A stretch of DNA of 64,000 nt from positions 252,783,644-252,847,643 of the forward strand of contig JAVMKO010000001.1 of the NCBI GenBank assembly GCA_032164245.1. The letters are read 5' to 3'. The DNA comes from Sternotherus odoratus (lineage: Eukaryota > Chordata > Testudines > Kinosternidae). The position numbers and the translations under genes are program-made. Below are positions 31,861 to 45,290 of this stretch, in pieces (the stretch's first letter is position 1; each line of letters starts with the position of its first letter). The notes beneath the pieces are model-generated. The model saw only the letters and a list, made by a program, of their open reading frames with translations. It was not told the origin of the DNA and ran no database searches.

Positions 31861-33073
31861 ATTCAGCCCTCTCTCTTGTTTGCAAATTGTCCATGACCAG
31901 ACTTTGACTTTTACAAATGGTGCACTAATTCTTCAGATGTTTTCTGTGAAATAATTCCAGACTATGGGTTTCCCCAAGAATTGCTGGCTGCGAGTTTGAT
32001 ATTTGAGGTTTTATATTCAAGCTGTGTATTTGATCTTTCATGTCATTTGATAGACTGTTCCCTCAGATCACGTTTTATAAGCAGGTGGCTTTTTAAGATA
32101 GTCACTGAACCAGATTTGTTTAATCTCAAAACAATTTTTGTAGTTATAAAGAATCTGTGTTATCAGCCCAAATTTCTTTTTCTATCAACATCAATATGAA
32201 CAAAACTCTGTTTGCATGAATATTTGGGGGGGATAAAAAGTATGGACACAATGGACTAAAAATTCTAATAAAGAGGTGACAAATATTCAGACCATAGGCA
32301 TTACTTCTGGAACAGTTCACAGCTAAGGTCTAAAGAAAGGAAATCCCTGGAATAATATTCCTGGTTAGTTATGCTGATATTTTATCCATATCATAAACAT
32401 ATGTCAGTATTTCCCATCATGTACAATTTTCTTTCCTTTTATAATTATTCAGGCCCATTGAAAGGGAAAAGGGTGCAGGTCTCTTTTCTCATGTGTGATT
32501 TTTTTTTTAGTTTGAATTTTCTTCATTTTATAACGGGATATCTCTGTAATTATTAACTAGGCAACGAGCCTTTCTCTCTGACTATCCTAGCATGGAAAGT
32601 ATAAAGGCACAAAAGGTTCACATTAAGTTCTAGACTGATAAAATATCAGGTGGACCTGGTATTTCATGTACCGATTGATGTTGCCCTATTGGCATCATAC
32701 AAAGGACAACCCACTCCACCCACAGTTTGCTTCTTGCTCACAGGCTTTTTTGATTCCTGACCTGCACTGCTCATCACCAGCGAGGTCTACTGCATCAGAG
32801 AAATCAGCATGGAGAGATTAGAGGTGCTGTGGCACAAAAAAAGAGGCATTTGAGATCCTTATGGAGTATGAATCACTCAGCTCTGTTTGTAATCAGCTAT
32901 TTAGTGGGGATTTTAGCAATGATGCCACAAGCTGTCATAAAAATAAGAAGCCACAATAACAGGCAACAATTCTTCAGTGCCCTGGTAGGAATACTAATAT
33001 ATAATCCAGCAAGGTTTAGTGATGGGAGTAGAAGAAGATCAAAGAAGGCATATATCAGACACTTTTATATACA
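31861..33073. other. Unassigned AT-rich stretch
   Basis: No gene. An 88-codon frame at 32829 is not protein-like beyond its hydrophobic middle and runs into the hAT at 33082. Confidence 0.4.
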
Positions 33074-33081
33074 GCCCAATC

Positions 33082-33463
33082 CACTGATGGATTAATGATT
33101 TTTTCCGCCCATAGGCACTGAACTAATTGCCACCTCCACCCCCCACAGCTCACCTTCGCTCCACCTCCTCCCCCCAAGTGCACTGTCGCCACTCTGCTTC
33201 CCCCTTCCCCCCCCCCCCCAAACTTTCTGGAAACAGTTGTTTCCTGTATCAAGCATGAAAGAGAGGGGGGAGAAGCGGAGCAGCAGCATGCTCAGGGGAG
33301 GAGGTAGGGCCAGGGATTTGGGGAAGGGGTTGGAATGAGGTTGGGGAAGGGACCACGGGGGCATGAGCACCCGTCAGCGCCTATGGCCATTATAAATTTG
33401 CCACCCCTACAAAGTTGCCACCCTAGGCCTAGGCTTGTAGGCCTAGGCGATAATACGCCGCTG
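33082..33463. mobile_element. hAT non-autonomous element (382 bp)
   Basis: Left end CACTGATGGATTAATG and right end, reverse-complemented, CAGCGGCGTATTATCG. GCCCAATC is a perfect 8-bp duplication at 33074-33081 and 33464-33471. The termini resemble the end of the hAT remnant near 63972 (CAGGATGGATTACCC). Confidence 0.9.
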
Positions 33464-33682
33464 GCCCAATCCATTTTTAACGAGTTACATTCAGATGCCA
33501 CCCTTTTAGAATTAACTACAGACATTGAAATCTCGGCCCAACAAGCATATTCCCCACCTTCTGTTGAGAGGAACTAGCCAGCTTCCATTTACTAAACCAG
33601 TAGCATGTGGTAAGCAACCCAGTTGCATTATACAGCAGTTTTTGGATGTGGTTCTACAGAAAGCCTTCATCTTTAAGGCTAT

Positions 33683-33945
33683 CTTAGACGTCTACACTTA
33701 GGGGATGGCCAGATCGATGGGTAGCGCTCGATGTATCGGGGGTAGATCTCATCTAGATGCAATAAATCAATCCCCAAATCAATGGCTGTATTCCACCTAG
33801 GCAGAAGAACTAAGCAGAGTCAGCGGGGGAGCATACGCGGTCAACCTGCCACCGTGGGGACAGCCATGTAAGTCAAACTAAGGTACTTCGACTTCAGCTA
33901 CGCAAATAGCATAGCTGAAGTTGCATATCTGAGTATGAACCCCCA
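33683..33945 (-). mobile_element. Harbinger-type MITE, relative of 29343-29641, damaged ends
   Basis: Reverse-complemented, it has the same order as 29343-29641: CAACTTCAGCTATGC, GCTGACTCTGC, GATTTATTGC, CTACCCATCGATC, and an end near AAGTGTAGACGTCT. The far end is truncated or diverged, so no target duplication was found. Confidence 0.65.
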
Positions 33946-36900
33946 CCCCATCTCACCCCTCAAATGTAGCCCATGCCTAAGACTCAGAATGAAGTCAATG
34001 GAGTTACACCGATCTGGCCCCATATATCTGTTACAATGGTGCTGTCCATCATCCATGTTGCAGTTCTCTTGTAACAAAGGACCCGATCAACCATCTGTGG
34101 GAATGACTGTTAAAGAAGCAACGGATGAATGGACTGTGACCTAGAATTCTGATGGAGTCACTGCTACCCTCAACCAAGCTAAAATCCAGAAGGAATATGA
34201 TGCATGCTGGAGCTTTCATTCTGAGAGCTTGACATTCAAATCTGTTGCAAGAGATGTACTCGAGACTCAGAACAACTTTGATAGTCTTTCCATGGACTGG
34301 AAAACTATAAAACCCAGAGTAATCCAGAATAGGATGGTCTTTTCTTTTTCTCTGTATCATTCTGCCCTCAAAGTAACATGAATAATAGGTGTGACAGTTA
34401 TTGCAACTCGGGCCATGGTATTTCTGAAGACTAAAAATGAAGGATGGCCCTCTTCTGTTCACCAGACACTGTTTCTGCCAGACCCAACCTCTATAGCAAA
34501 AATTCCATCCTATTCAGAAAAGAGGCCTCCTCTCTTGATCCTTCCATTGGGAACACAGGTACACTGCCTACTTGAAAGAGGAGCCATATCTTAGTTTCAA
34601 GCCAATAACCGTCATCACCACCTACCATCTAACTGTGAAAAAGAAGTTTATTGTTCCTCTGCCCATCTCCTGCTTTCTCTTTCATCTGTGCCTATTGAAG
34701 TTGACTTGACAAAACTAACAGCTTTATAAGCAAACTGGAAATGGTTGGTTGCAACCCAGTTAATATTTCCTTCGGTCAAGAAAAGCATTAAGAAAGTCAA
34801 GCTAGTTTTGGGGACTTGCCTTTTTCCCAAAGTAAACAAAGGGGCCAGAACCTCAGCCCTGTGTGCAAGTGCTTTGAATAAAAGGAAGGCCAATGCAGGC
34901 TATTGCCATGGTGGGACAGAGTCTCTCTTTTTTAATTTTTTTTGTTCCCCAATTCTGTGAAAAGGGTGCTCTGAAAATACCCATTTATTTCTGTGAAACT
35001 GTTTTGAACTTGTTTTTTTCTTACGTGCTCTTTGGAGTGAGGGGGCTCAATAATTGTCACGTCAAGAGGAACTCCTGCGGTCAGAACTGGAGCAGGCAAC
35101 AAACGTGGAACCGAACTCAGGCCCATCTTTAGTTTCTTTTTAATGCTGGGCTTTCAGTGGCATGCGTCTGCCTTCTAAAAAGCACACTGGCACCTGTGCA
35201 GGGCTGTCTATGAACCCAGGCTACATCTGCCTAAAGAAAAAAAATCACTGTAGGCTAACAAGTGCTCTTGACGCTCATTACATCTCTTTCTTGCAAAAGT
35301 AAGGCTTGTAGCTCTAGTGGACAAGGAGCATTCTGCTCTCATCTGTTAGTGAACAGGCAAACAAATGGCCACAGAGCTGCTTCCTTTACATACATTTTCT
35401 ATCCAGACTTTCTCCAGTGACACATTGACAAACTCAGAACTAATCGAGGACAGGAATTGAACTGGGAGAGGAGGGGAAAAGGCTCCTTGCCTTCCGGCAA
35501 AGATGCTGTTGGAGGATATTCTATGCCACTGGTTCCTTTCCACTAAGAAACTGTCCCGGGGGAGGCCTCTTTGATGAGCTACAACACAGAGAGACTCTGC
35601 TGAAGCTGCAGAGGACATCAGCCCATCTTAGTGTCTTCCTGTGAGGCCCTCCTACTCACCCACTAAATAAAGCTGAAATCACTATTGTTGGGCCAGGGGG
35701 CGGAGCCTCAGGGCAGGACCAGGCAGAACTTTCCAAGATGCTGAAGACAGGCTGTCAGAATGCACCAAGGACTATAATACCCACATCAGACCATGAGTGG
35801 GGATTACTGGGTATGGAAGGAGGAAGTGATGTGGTAAAGAACACTGGCAATTGGACATTCATATTGGTGCATGAGGAACAGAATTAACAGATTGCTGGCA
35901 ACGGTCCCCTGGGGGCGTGTTTTATTTATATCCTTCATATAGATGTTTGTTGCTGTGCTTTCCCAAGTTGAGGCTTTGTTGAGGCTTTCCCAAGTTGAGG
36001 CACTTAGTGATCCCAAAAATGCCGGTGGTGTTTGCTAGTTGTAAGAGGGAGCTTCGGTCTGCCTCAGAAAGGGTCTCAGCACTTGAGTACACTACATTAA
36101 TAGACGACTGCATTGTTTTTCCTTGGCAGCAGTGATGTGTTGTGCACAGTCATGCAGCTCTGCCAAATGGCCTTCTAGCGCTACAGTTTTTCATTGCTGT
36201 TGGTGTAACTTTGTCAAGACTCCCTTTGATTCACATTTCCTGGAAGATTGTTTTATTTATGGAGAATACATAATGGACACATGATTTCCTGAATGTGGTG
36301 TGCTGTGTTCCAGTAATTACTTTATTTCAGTTTAGCAGAGTTCATAATATTAAGATTAATATGGCATTGGCTCGCTGCAAAAACTCATAAGAAGAGGTCT
36401 AATATTTCTTTCAATTCAGCCTAAAATATTGATTAGATAGCTCCACTTGACTCCTTACGTTCCTTAAAATAATTAGTGGTTATTTTTTTCTACCCTTTGC
36501 TTAGTCTACTCTAGATAATTGTAATGTTTAAAATATTTAATTGTACTATTATAACACAAACAACACAGAGCATAAACTAGAAGTGGCCTTACCTAATGAT
36601 CATAGCAGGACAGCGGTGTAATCTGAGTTTACCCTCTTTTCATTGGGGAATATGGAGTTTAATTTGGGCTAATTTACCCATTCCTTTTTTTTTAATCACT
36701 GTAATGCTGACAGCAGTAGAGATTGACCTTGACTCCTCTGTATCTTAATGCCTCTACTCCCTGGGCTAAAAGATACAACGAGGCGGGCGCCTAGTTCACC
36801 TAGTGGTTACACTGGCCCTGCTCTGCAGACCAAGAAATCTCTGATGTTGACAGTATATGGTTTATGCTGCAAAATAAAAATTAAACTACAATATTCTTGC

Positions 36901-37342
36901 CAAGTAACGAAGAGCTTATAGAAAGTGTGGTACCCTAGGCTGCTAGGAGCTTTTACTATTTTTTTTTCTGTTGTAAACAAAATACATTTAATAGCCTACT
37001 GTTACGGTCACAGGTTAATGGAGAAGTCCCTAAATTAGACAGCTGAGATTTGACAGTGAGGACAATAAATTATTGATCATGTGGGCATGGTAAGTATTCA
37101 CTCTGCACTAACTAAACTCAAAGTCCTACCCGAGCATGCAGTCAGTTCAGGATAAAATCTGGGCTGAATTCGCTGGGGAGGAGACTCTATTTTAGTGGTC
37201 CCAAAATCGTGATCAAGAAGGTGGAGGAAAATATCCTACACCTATTTTTCACCTGACTTAGTCCGAATCCTAAAAAGAGTGAAGAAAAACTTAGTCATAG
37301 TCTAGTCAGAGAACAGCCCACATCCTCTAAATATCATCTTTT
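33946..37342. other. Unassigned stretch
   Basis: No gene recognised over 3.4 kb. At 35955-36001 a roughly 27-bp unit (GCTTTCCCAAGTTGAGGC plus GTTGAG) is partly repeated in tandem. The AT-rich 36240-37130 has no repeat I recognise. Confidence 0.4.
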
Positions 37343-37347
37343 CCTTC

Positions 37348-37815
37348 TGTAGCATGTGGAAGAAATTGTGACGGGCCATTGCCAGGGAATGCAATCCGCT
37401 CTCACGGTCGTCTCCAGGGAGGGGCACTGTTGGTCAAGGTAACTCGTTATCTCGTGTGCCTGGGAAGAGTCTCCCAGCTCCAGCTGTTAACTGTTTACTT
37501 GGCCTGTGTGAGATTCAGCTTGTGTGACATTAGGGAAGCAAAACAAAGCAGTGAAGCAAAACATGTTATTAGCTATTCATGAGCTATGTATGAGATGCAA
37601 ATGTGCATGGGTATTTCTGTGTCAGGGTGCCCCAGCATGATGGGCTTCATCCCGAGCATTGCTTCGGTGCATCGGGCTTTCCCCGTCTCTCAGTGACTGC
37701 AACGATAGGGGGCCCCCGTTGCGGCTGTGTCACTGTCTGACTTCAATAAACTCACCACTTATATTCAGCTACTGTGTGAGCCTCGTTTCTATGGGACTCA
37801 GAGTACCCTGTAACA
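37348..37815 (+). mobile_element. Solo LTR, family 1
   Basis: Starts TGTAGCATGTGGAAGAAATT and ends ACCCTGTAACA. CCTTC is a perfect 5-bp duplication at 37343-37347 and 37816-37820. AATAAA in TTCAATAAACTCACC near 37744 matches the other family members. Confidence 0.93.
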
Positions 37816-37869
37816 CCTTCTTACCTCTAGCTCTCCTTAAACAGAACTAGGACACAATAGCATTTCAAA

Positions 37870-38372
37870 TAATAAGATGAGGAAGACTTGTGGCACCTTA
37901 GAGACTAACCAGTTTATTTCAGCATAAGCTTCCGTGGGCTATAGCCCACTTCATCAGATGCATGGAATGGAACAGAAATAAGATGCATTTATAGAATGCA
38001 CAGAAAGCAAAAAAAAAAAAAGTTGTACATTAGCATACCAGTTCTAAGAAGCTGTTAAATTTGGATGGGCCATTATCAACAGGAGGAAAAAAACCTTTTC
38101 AAGTGGATCTCTGTCTGTCAGGAGATAAGAACTATTGAAGGTAAATTAACTAGGAAAATGCAATCGATTAGTGTAATGAGAGCCATTCACAATCCCTTTT
38201 GTCATCACTTTCTGTGTATACAAATACATCTTACTTCTGTTCCATTCTATGCATCCGATGAAGTGGGCTATAGCCCACGAAAACTTATGCTGAAATAAAC
38301 TGGTTAGTTTAAGGTGCCACAAGTCTTCCTCGTCTTATTTACAGATACAGACTAACATGGCTGCCTATCTTA
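37870..38372. repeat. Head-to-head pair of one repeat around a short spacer
   Basis: Bases 37870-38000 (AGGAAGACTTGTGGCACC, CAGTTTATTTCAGCATAAG, GTGGGCTATAGCCCAC) recur in reverse orientation at 38210-38350. The spacer is about 210 bp. The palindromic core GGGCTATAGCCC appears in both arms. I associate this sequence with reptile Penelope-like elements, but the family is not certain. Confidence 0.75.
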
Positions 38373-39959
38373 AAAATATCATTTCAGTTCACTTCCCAGC
38401 CTTTTTTGCTTGTGTATATATTAGGGGGAATTACAAAACTATATTAGAGAAGGAAAAGTGTCTTGATTATCACATTGGAATACTTGGTTCAGGACCATAT
38501 TGAATTTTCTAGTACCACTGACAAGACCAGGCAGTCAGCTAAACCCATAGACCGCAATTTGATTGGCCCTAAGTGAGACTAATCCCAATTGTTTCTCCTG
38601 TAGTGTAATTTCCCATAGTAACTGAAGATGAACTTTCACCAGATCATCAATTTCTATCCCAGGAAGAACTGAAGCTGTGTCTACCCTTCTCTCTGGCTTT
38701 TGTTGATTTGCACACTTTGATTAAAGTGGTCATATAGTTTCCAATTCTTTTTACAGCAGCTAAATTCAGAAAATACTCAAGACCTCAAGCTCACATACTA
38801 CAAAGTTTATACAGTAATATTCCATTATCTCATATCGTAAATGCACAAGATCGGAGACAAACAGCACTTTCTTCAGGAAAAACTGTTACAATGTCACCTG
38901 CTCTGCTCTGTGATCTAGTTCAAAGTGAGGATTAAAATCTCGCCTAATTGCGGAATTTGCCTTGCTGACATTTTTTTAGAAAGACAGTGTAATGGACATT
39001 GGGGCAACCAACAGTTTGATCCATCTTCAGTTAGGTGGTGTGTCACACCAGACCCTGCAGTGCCAAGGACTCACCTTTCCCGCTGTTCTCAGCTATTGGT
39101 TGCACTGCTGTATAGCACTCCCATTCTCTGATTTATGAAGCTGCAACAGAAGGTTGGAAAGAAACCAAATATTCCATTCCCCTTGTCAGATTTCAGGTAT
39201 CCTAAAATGACAGCTCGCTAGTTGTGGACTGTGGTAGAAAGGCAGAAATAACCAGGGTACAATATGTCTGAAATGCTACATCATATGGCAATATTACCAC
39301 CACCTCCATATTCCTAACAAAATATCAGACAGGTGCACAATAATAGGAAAACATGTTTTTACACAACCAGACCATAATGATTTTTTTTCTTTTGAAGCTT
39401 TCCCCCAAGGTTATACATTTTATCTGGGTGAAAAGCATACAGAAGACAGAATAAATACTCTTGCTTACTGTCTTCCCTGTACTTTTTATATCTTTCTTGT
39501 ATGTGTAGCACTTAGCCAATTAATATTTGACTTTTTGTTAATGCAATGGGCTCATGCAACAAAAGTCAGTTATACCAGGAATTAATTTGGCCCATTGTCT
39601 CTATAATCACTTTGAAGTTATTTTAATAGCACAAAACGGACTGAACACTTCAGATACCCTGAAACCTGGGACAATAGAGACTTCATCCCATGAGCCATTT
39701 CTAGGAGTCTATTGTCAGTGGGAAATTACAGAGCCAGCAGGTCCCATGAACAACATACGTCATCCTCATGGCACTTCCCAAAGGGACATGGCCTGCTTGC
39801 AAATCAAGTACCATCTGGATCAATCTGTGGCAAGCTGCTTAAGGTGGGTCGATTGTATACTCAGTTTATGTCCATCACTGGCAATCATATCATACCACCA
39901 AAGTTTTTGGTGCCTACACAATCACTGGCTGTGTGGCAGCATTTCTTGGTACACACATT
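38373..39959. other. Unassigned stretch
   Basis: No gene or recognised repeat. A poly-pyrimidine run lies near 39375. Confidence 0.4.
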
Positions 39960-41160
39960 TCAGAACTGCACCAAGAAAGCGGCCAAAATCAAACCAGTGT
40001 TGATGGAAGTGGTTGCTGGGTTTGGCTTTGAATATCCTTGTTTCTGATCTTGTCCTACCACTTGATATGGCTGACAGAGACAACAAGAAAAGAAAATATC
40101 AATCCAAAGTTTTTCAGCTTTCCTCAGCACCCACACTTCACTTCCATACAACAGAGCTGGCATCACTGTGGTTCTGAAGATCTGCAGCTTTGTAGCAAAG
40201 TCTGCACAGAAGCCACTGAACATCCAAAAACGTGGCGGCTGCTGCTGCTATACAAGCATCCACATCTTTGAGCATCCTCCGGCACGGTCCATGATGCTGC
40301 CCAAGTATTTGACAGCTGCCCTCTGCTTGATGCCCTGTCCAGACAGGCTGATGTTGAGCTGGTTGTAATCTGGAGCTGGAGGCTGTTTGATTGTAATGGC
40401 CAGGGGCTTAGTTTTATCCAGATTAAATTGTAGCCTTGCTTTTTTCTTAGCTTCAGCTGCTGTGATCTCTGGATGACATTTGAAAGGCTGAGGCCCCAGC
40501 ACTGAGCTGGCAGCAGTCAGCACTGATGACTTGAAACACCATCCTTCATCAGATGATAGAGGGAGAGGGGGAATAAGACCTTACCCTCTAATGCTTCAGT
40601 GGCCTTTTGCAGTTCAGAACAGAAAGCCATCTGACAGCTTGGTTATAAGAAGAGATTTTGGTTGAACTGGTTTAATTTGTGCCCATTAGCTGGTTATCGT
40701 CAAAGTCCGGGGTGCACTTTTGTCAGCAGAAGCTGATGATCAAATTCAGCACCACTGTGAACTCAAACATCCATGACTGTTGCCTGGTAATGATTGTTAA
40801 CAAGGACAGGATCAATAACAGTCCTGGTGAAACTATCTGGATTGTAACAGCTCTGCTTGTGAATCTTTGAGTGATGGCAGAGCGAGTCAGCAGTCCCCAT
40901 GTCATTGGCAACCACAAATTCCAGCAGTCACTGCCCATTCCTGTTCTTCTACCCAGTACCAAAGTTACCAGATATACTTGCCAAGGTGTCATTATCCTTT
41001 TCTTTCTGTGCATTAAAGTCACCCAGGATCACAATGACATTTCTTCTCAGAGTTTCACTAAAGATTGACTGAAGTAGCTCGTAAAAATTATCTACAGCCA
41101 CATCATTGGCATTAGTGGGATCGTACACTGTGAAGATGTTAATATTCCCACGGCCAGTGT
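39960..41160 (-). mobile_element. Non-LTR retrotransposon remnant, minus strand (RTE/Nimb-like)
   Basis: Reading leftward, an endonuclease part (YDPTNANDVAVDNFYE, NVIVILGDFNAQ near 41030) is followed by a gap. Then comes a reverse-transcriptase C-terminal part (KTKPLAI, VKYLGSIMDRAGGCSK at 40255-40330; LQIFRTTVMPALLYGSEVW near 40145-40200). The GDFNA and LLYGSE motifs and KYLGS order are those of LINEs of the RTE or Nimb type. The clade is uncertain. Stops and deletions throughout. Confidence 0.75.
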
Positions 41161-41300
41161 GGAATCAGATGCTCATAAATCACTCACTAATCTCCCACCA
41201 ATTCTGCAATGTCTGTCAGGCACTGTGTGAAAGTACAGTGGAAATGGAAAGTACATCGGAGTGGCCTGAGAACAAAAATGTATAGTCCTCAACTTTCTTT

Positions 41301-41415
41301 TCATAGAATCATAGAATATCAGGGTTGGCAGGGACCTCAGAAGGTCATCTAGTCCAACCCCCTGCTCAAAGCAGGACCAATCCCTAACTAAATCACCCAT
41401 TTCCTAGCCAGCACA
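41301..41415 (-). mobile_element. CR1 LINE 3' tip, minus strand
   Basis: TCATAGAATCATAGAATATC followed by TCATCTAGTCCAACCCCCTG and AAAGCAGGACCAATCCC is the standard reversed CR1 3' end. Confidence 0.93.
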
Positions 41416-43864
41416 CTTCAGATAAAGCTCAGGGCTCAATGTTCAGGTTTTTCAACTTGACAAGGAGGGCAGCTGTAGCTTTAGCTTCAAACAATCTTTC
41501 CAGACACCAATTTTACATTTGTTACCAACACACAAGATACTATAATAGACCTTTTTCATTGGTCATTTTTGCCTCAGCAGCAGAAAAAAATGCCCATTTC
41601 AGCTACAAGGGCAATTGACCAGATTGCAGCAAGTTGTCGGCTTCAGTGTAAATACCCTCACAACATGACTTTGCTGACCCTGGAGGGCCTGACAACACAC
41701 AAAAGCACTACAAAAAATATCTTGGTTTCCGTTAGCTCATGCTTTAGTATCAGATTGTATCAATCCACTTAGTTGCTTCTTACATGACAAAATAATTGTG
41801 GGTCTATATTCAAAACAAATTCTGAGCTGTCTGGACTAGCACTGGGACTGTGAATGAACGCACAGCAGAGTCTCTTTCTGACACAGATGAACAGCATAAA
41901 TGTTTATGCTTACAGTCATAATGCTATCAGTTTTCATTTGCCTCTTCCTTGTACACACAGTAGGCAGACCAAATTCCTTTCATTCATCCTACTTTCTATT
42001 TGGATTGAGTCCCAGGATAGGAAAAGCACAAGTGCTTTTGAAGCCTTTTGTTTTAGAAAGCATGGAGGTAGATTAGCCCTTGTGAAAGGTCAAAGTAAGT
42101 GAGCCCTCACTTCTGAATCTATTGACTAGGTTTCCCTCACAACACCACATTTTTAGAGTTGTTCAATTTGAAATAAAGCTAGAACGGTGAGGGAGGGAAA
42201 GTCTTTTCATTCTGTTTTTGGACAGCACCTAGCACAATGAGGTCTTGGTCCACAAGTAGGGCTCCCAGGCACTATGGTAATACAAATAATAAATAAATAG
42301 ACAATGCAAAGGAAAGGTAAGGCATACATGCACACCCCTGAAAGATTGCCCAATCCACCTCTGTGGGGCCCCATCCAGCACCCACTGAAGTTAGGAGGTG
42401 TCCTTCCACTGACTTGAAAGGGCTTGAGTCAGCACTGAAGGTAAGCACCAAAGTTAACAGGCTGCACCAACATCTCTTTTTGGTTTTTATTTTTTTATTT
42501 CTCTGGCACTTTGACAATTACACTGAATAAAATGCAAGACAATGACTGATAGGAATAGCTGGGCAGCGTTTCCTCAGCATGACTGCAGTTCTATTGGCAC
42601 ATGTAGCTAAAATATTCCTTTTCCAGCATTACAGGCTCCGTACCATGACAAAGGGTACCGCACTCTCCAGAGATGAGAGAAAGGAGAAGAGTGAGGAGGA
42701 AGCGGAAAGAGGAGGAAGAAGGGCTTCTGCAAAAGGCAAGGAGTGAGGGGCTGGGAGCAGGACTTGGACCCATACATTCTCATTTAGCAGTGAAAACTCC
42801 TAACTACTGGACTGGACTGTGATTTATATAATGCCTTATAATACTTACAAAGAATTATGGAAATTAGAAATGGAAGAAACCAGTTACATTATCCATCCTC
42901 CGAATTAGTGCAGGACATTGTTCTATTACAATTTATAGTTTGCGAGGAAAGAGTTCGGATTTTGAGAAGACTGATTGCATAGCTGGATCTTAAATTGCAT
43001 CTGGAAAGAAAAAGTTTGCCAAAGAAACATGATGGACCAAGTGTTTCTTTAATGAAACTTCATTGACTTAAACAGAATTTATGCCCGAGATTCATGTGGT
43101 CCAAGAAACTTTCACATCATGGGTCCAATTTGGACCTTACATTTTATCTTGCTACAACCTGAGATCTGATTCAACAGTTCAAAGTTGAAGTGTTTTGTCA
43201 CCACCATTGTAATATAGCATCTCTGAGGTAAAACTAGATAGTAATTTCACAGCATAGTCACATTTGGAACATTTAGGACATTTATATTAATCCATATGAT
43301 CCACAAATAAATGTACATATGAAAGAGAGAATACCAAGACTGGTATTTCACCCACATCATTGCATCGGAGACATGAACAAGTAGTGACAATCCATTAGCA
43401 GGACAGATGTTTAGCTCCTAGCTCTGTACAATGCTGCCTACATCTGGTTTATACTTTTTTTTTTTTTGAGTGCCTTTTTTAGAGTTAAAGTGTCTGTATG
43501 TTTATTAACAAATAGTATATTCAGAAGTAAATTCTTCTCTCCCTGCTATCATGACCATTAGTCAGAATTCAGTGAGTATTATTTATATGGAATCAGTGGC
43601 AAGCCGTGGCATTTTTAGTAAGGCATGCAACAACTTTTTTGCATGCAAGACGTGAGCTCACACATATGGTTGTGTGAAGTCACACTGTGAGGAGGACACC
43701 AATTAGTTTGAACTCTGTGTTCAGGGGCTGAATGGAATTGTCCCTGGGCTGCCCTGAACGATGCACAGCCAGTCAGGCATGCATAGCATCAACAGATGGC
43801 ACCCCATTGTATGGACCCATAAGTGTGCAAGATGATTTCCAGAACATATAAAGAGGGACTCCTT
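41416..43864. other. Unassigned stretch with a short MIR-like piece
   Basis: At 42215-42290 the words GCACCTAGCACAATGAGGTC and TATGGTAATACAAATAATAA are a reversed piece of the repeat at 24620. At 42370-42440 there is a small palindromic repeat like that at 18105. No gene seen. Confidence 0.45.
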
Positions 43865-43872
43865 GTTTAGAG

Positions 43873-44190
43873 CAGTGGTTCTCATCTAGGGGTACACATA
43901 TCCTGTGGAGGGAGCACTCAGAGGTCTTCCAGGGGTACATCAACTCATCTGGATATTTGCCTAATTTTACAACAGGCTACATAAAAAGCACTAGTGACGT
44001 TGGTACAAACTAAAATGGCAGCGACCAAATGAGAAAGTCAGCAATGTTTCAGTAACAGTGAGCATTGACACTGGTATTTGTATGTCTGATTTTGTAAGCA
44101 AGTAGTTTAAGTGAGGTGAAACTTGGGGTACGCAAGACAAATCAGACTCCTGAAAGTGATACACTAGTCTGGAAAAGTTGAGAGCAACTG
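43873..44190. mobile_element. hAT non-autonomous element (318 bp)
   Basis: Left end CAGTGGTTCTCATCTAG and right end, reverse-complemented, CAGTTGCTCTCAACTTTTCC. GTTTAGAG (43865-43872) and GTCTAGAG (44191-44198) are an 8-bp duplication with one mismatch. Confidence 0.9.
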
Positions 44191-44198
44191 GTCTAGAG

Positions 44199-44839
44199 GA
44201 GCTACAGTCGAAAGCCTTGATCCTGAAATTGTTGTGTGTAGGACAACTGCTGGGCTCACATGAAACCCCATTGATTTCAAGGGGGCTCCACTGGCATAGC
44301 AGTCTACCCACATGTCAGCAGTTGCAAGTTCTGAGCCTAAATTCAGACATGTGCAGCAACAGCAGACTGGACAGGGCTGAGGGAGTCCGAGCTGGTTCTG
44401 ATAAGCTGCAGAACCCGTGGTCACTGGGGCCTGGTTCCAGGATTTAAGCATTGCAGTGCGGAGAGTCATACCACCTAGCTTTTAGCCACCGAGAAAAATC
44501 ACAGGGACAACAATGGCATCCACAAATCCTGAATTAGCTACCTATGGTCCCTATACAATGCCTGGGGACAGACAGGTGTCTAAGACTGGGATGCACATTG
44601 CCTAAAATAGCCAATGAGAGATGCTGAAGAAAGGGGTGTGTCCTAAGCCCTGCCCCTCTCATATTCCTAAATGCCTAAATCTGGGCTGCAGAGCTTCTTT
44701 CTGCTGGTGATCCACAACCAGGAATCTTTTCCTGGAGTCAGAAGGATTAGGTAACGATGCAGTTTCTTGTGAGAATGAGTTAGGCACCTTCCTAAATCCA
44801 CACAGAAAAAAAATAGAGGGGGGTGATGCCAATCTTTTA
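44199..44839. other. Unassigned stretch
   Basis: No gene or recognised repeat seen. Confidence 0.4.
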
Positions 44840-45290
44840 ACTTTTAGCCCAGTGGTTAGAGCACTTACCTGGGAGGTGGGAGAGACAGGTTCATTTCCCC
44901 TGTCTGGTGGATAGGGAGAAAGAATTTGAACAGTGGTTTTCCACCTCTCAGGAGTTCTCTAACCACTGAGCTGTGGGATATTCTGACTGCAGAGCCTGTG
45001 GGTGGTTCCACTGGTTATAAATACTTAGAGTCACTGGTCAAGAATGACTCCATAGCCTGGTAATTAGAGTATCCACTGGGGAAGCAGGAGATCCAGGCGC
45101 CCTACTCCAAGAACTAATTATTTATCTAAAATGGAATAGCTTCAACAGGAAAGACTGAGACAGCTTCCCATCAGAATATCCCATTGCTCAGTGGTTAGAG
45201 CAGTCTCCTCAGAGGTGAGACCCCTCTTCAAATCCTGTCTTTATGTCAGGCAGAGATGAGAACTGAACCTGGATCTTCTGCATTTCGTGT
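44840..45290. repeat. Cluster of tRNA-like repeats in both orientations
   Basis: Box-A-like and box-B-like words recur: AGCCCAGTGGTTAGAGCACT with ACAGGTTCATTTCCC (44845-44900); the reverse TCTCTAACCACTGAGCTG (44954); and CAGTGGTTAGAGCAGTC with CTTCAAATCCTG (45189-45238). They are tRNA-derived repeats, not working tRNA genes, since acceptor and anticodon stems do not form. Confidence 0.65.

Noticed and set aside
32829..33095. 88-codon coding exon
   Set aside because: It runs into a hAT element whose 8-bp duplication is clear, and the remainder has no domain or splice support.
44845..44905. Functional tRNA gene
   Set aside because: Box-like words are present but no complete cloverleaf with acceptor and anticodon stems can be formed. 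It is a tRNA-derived repeat.
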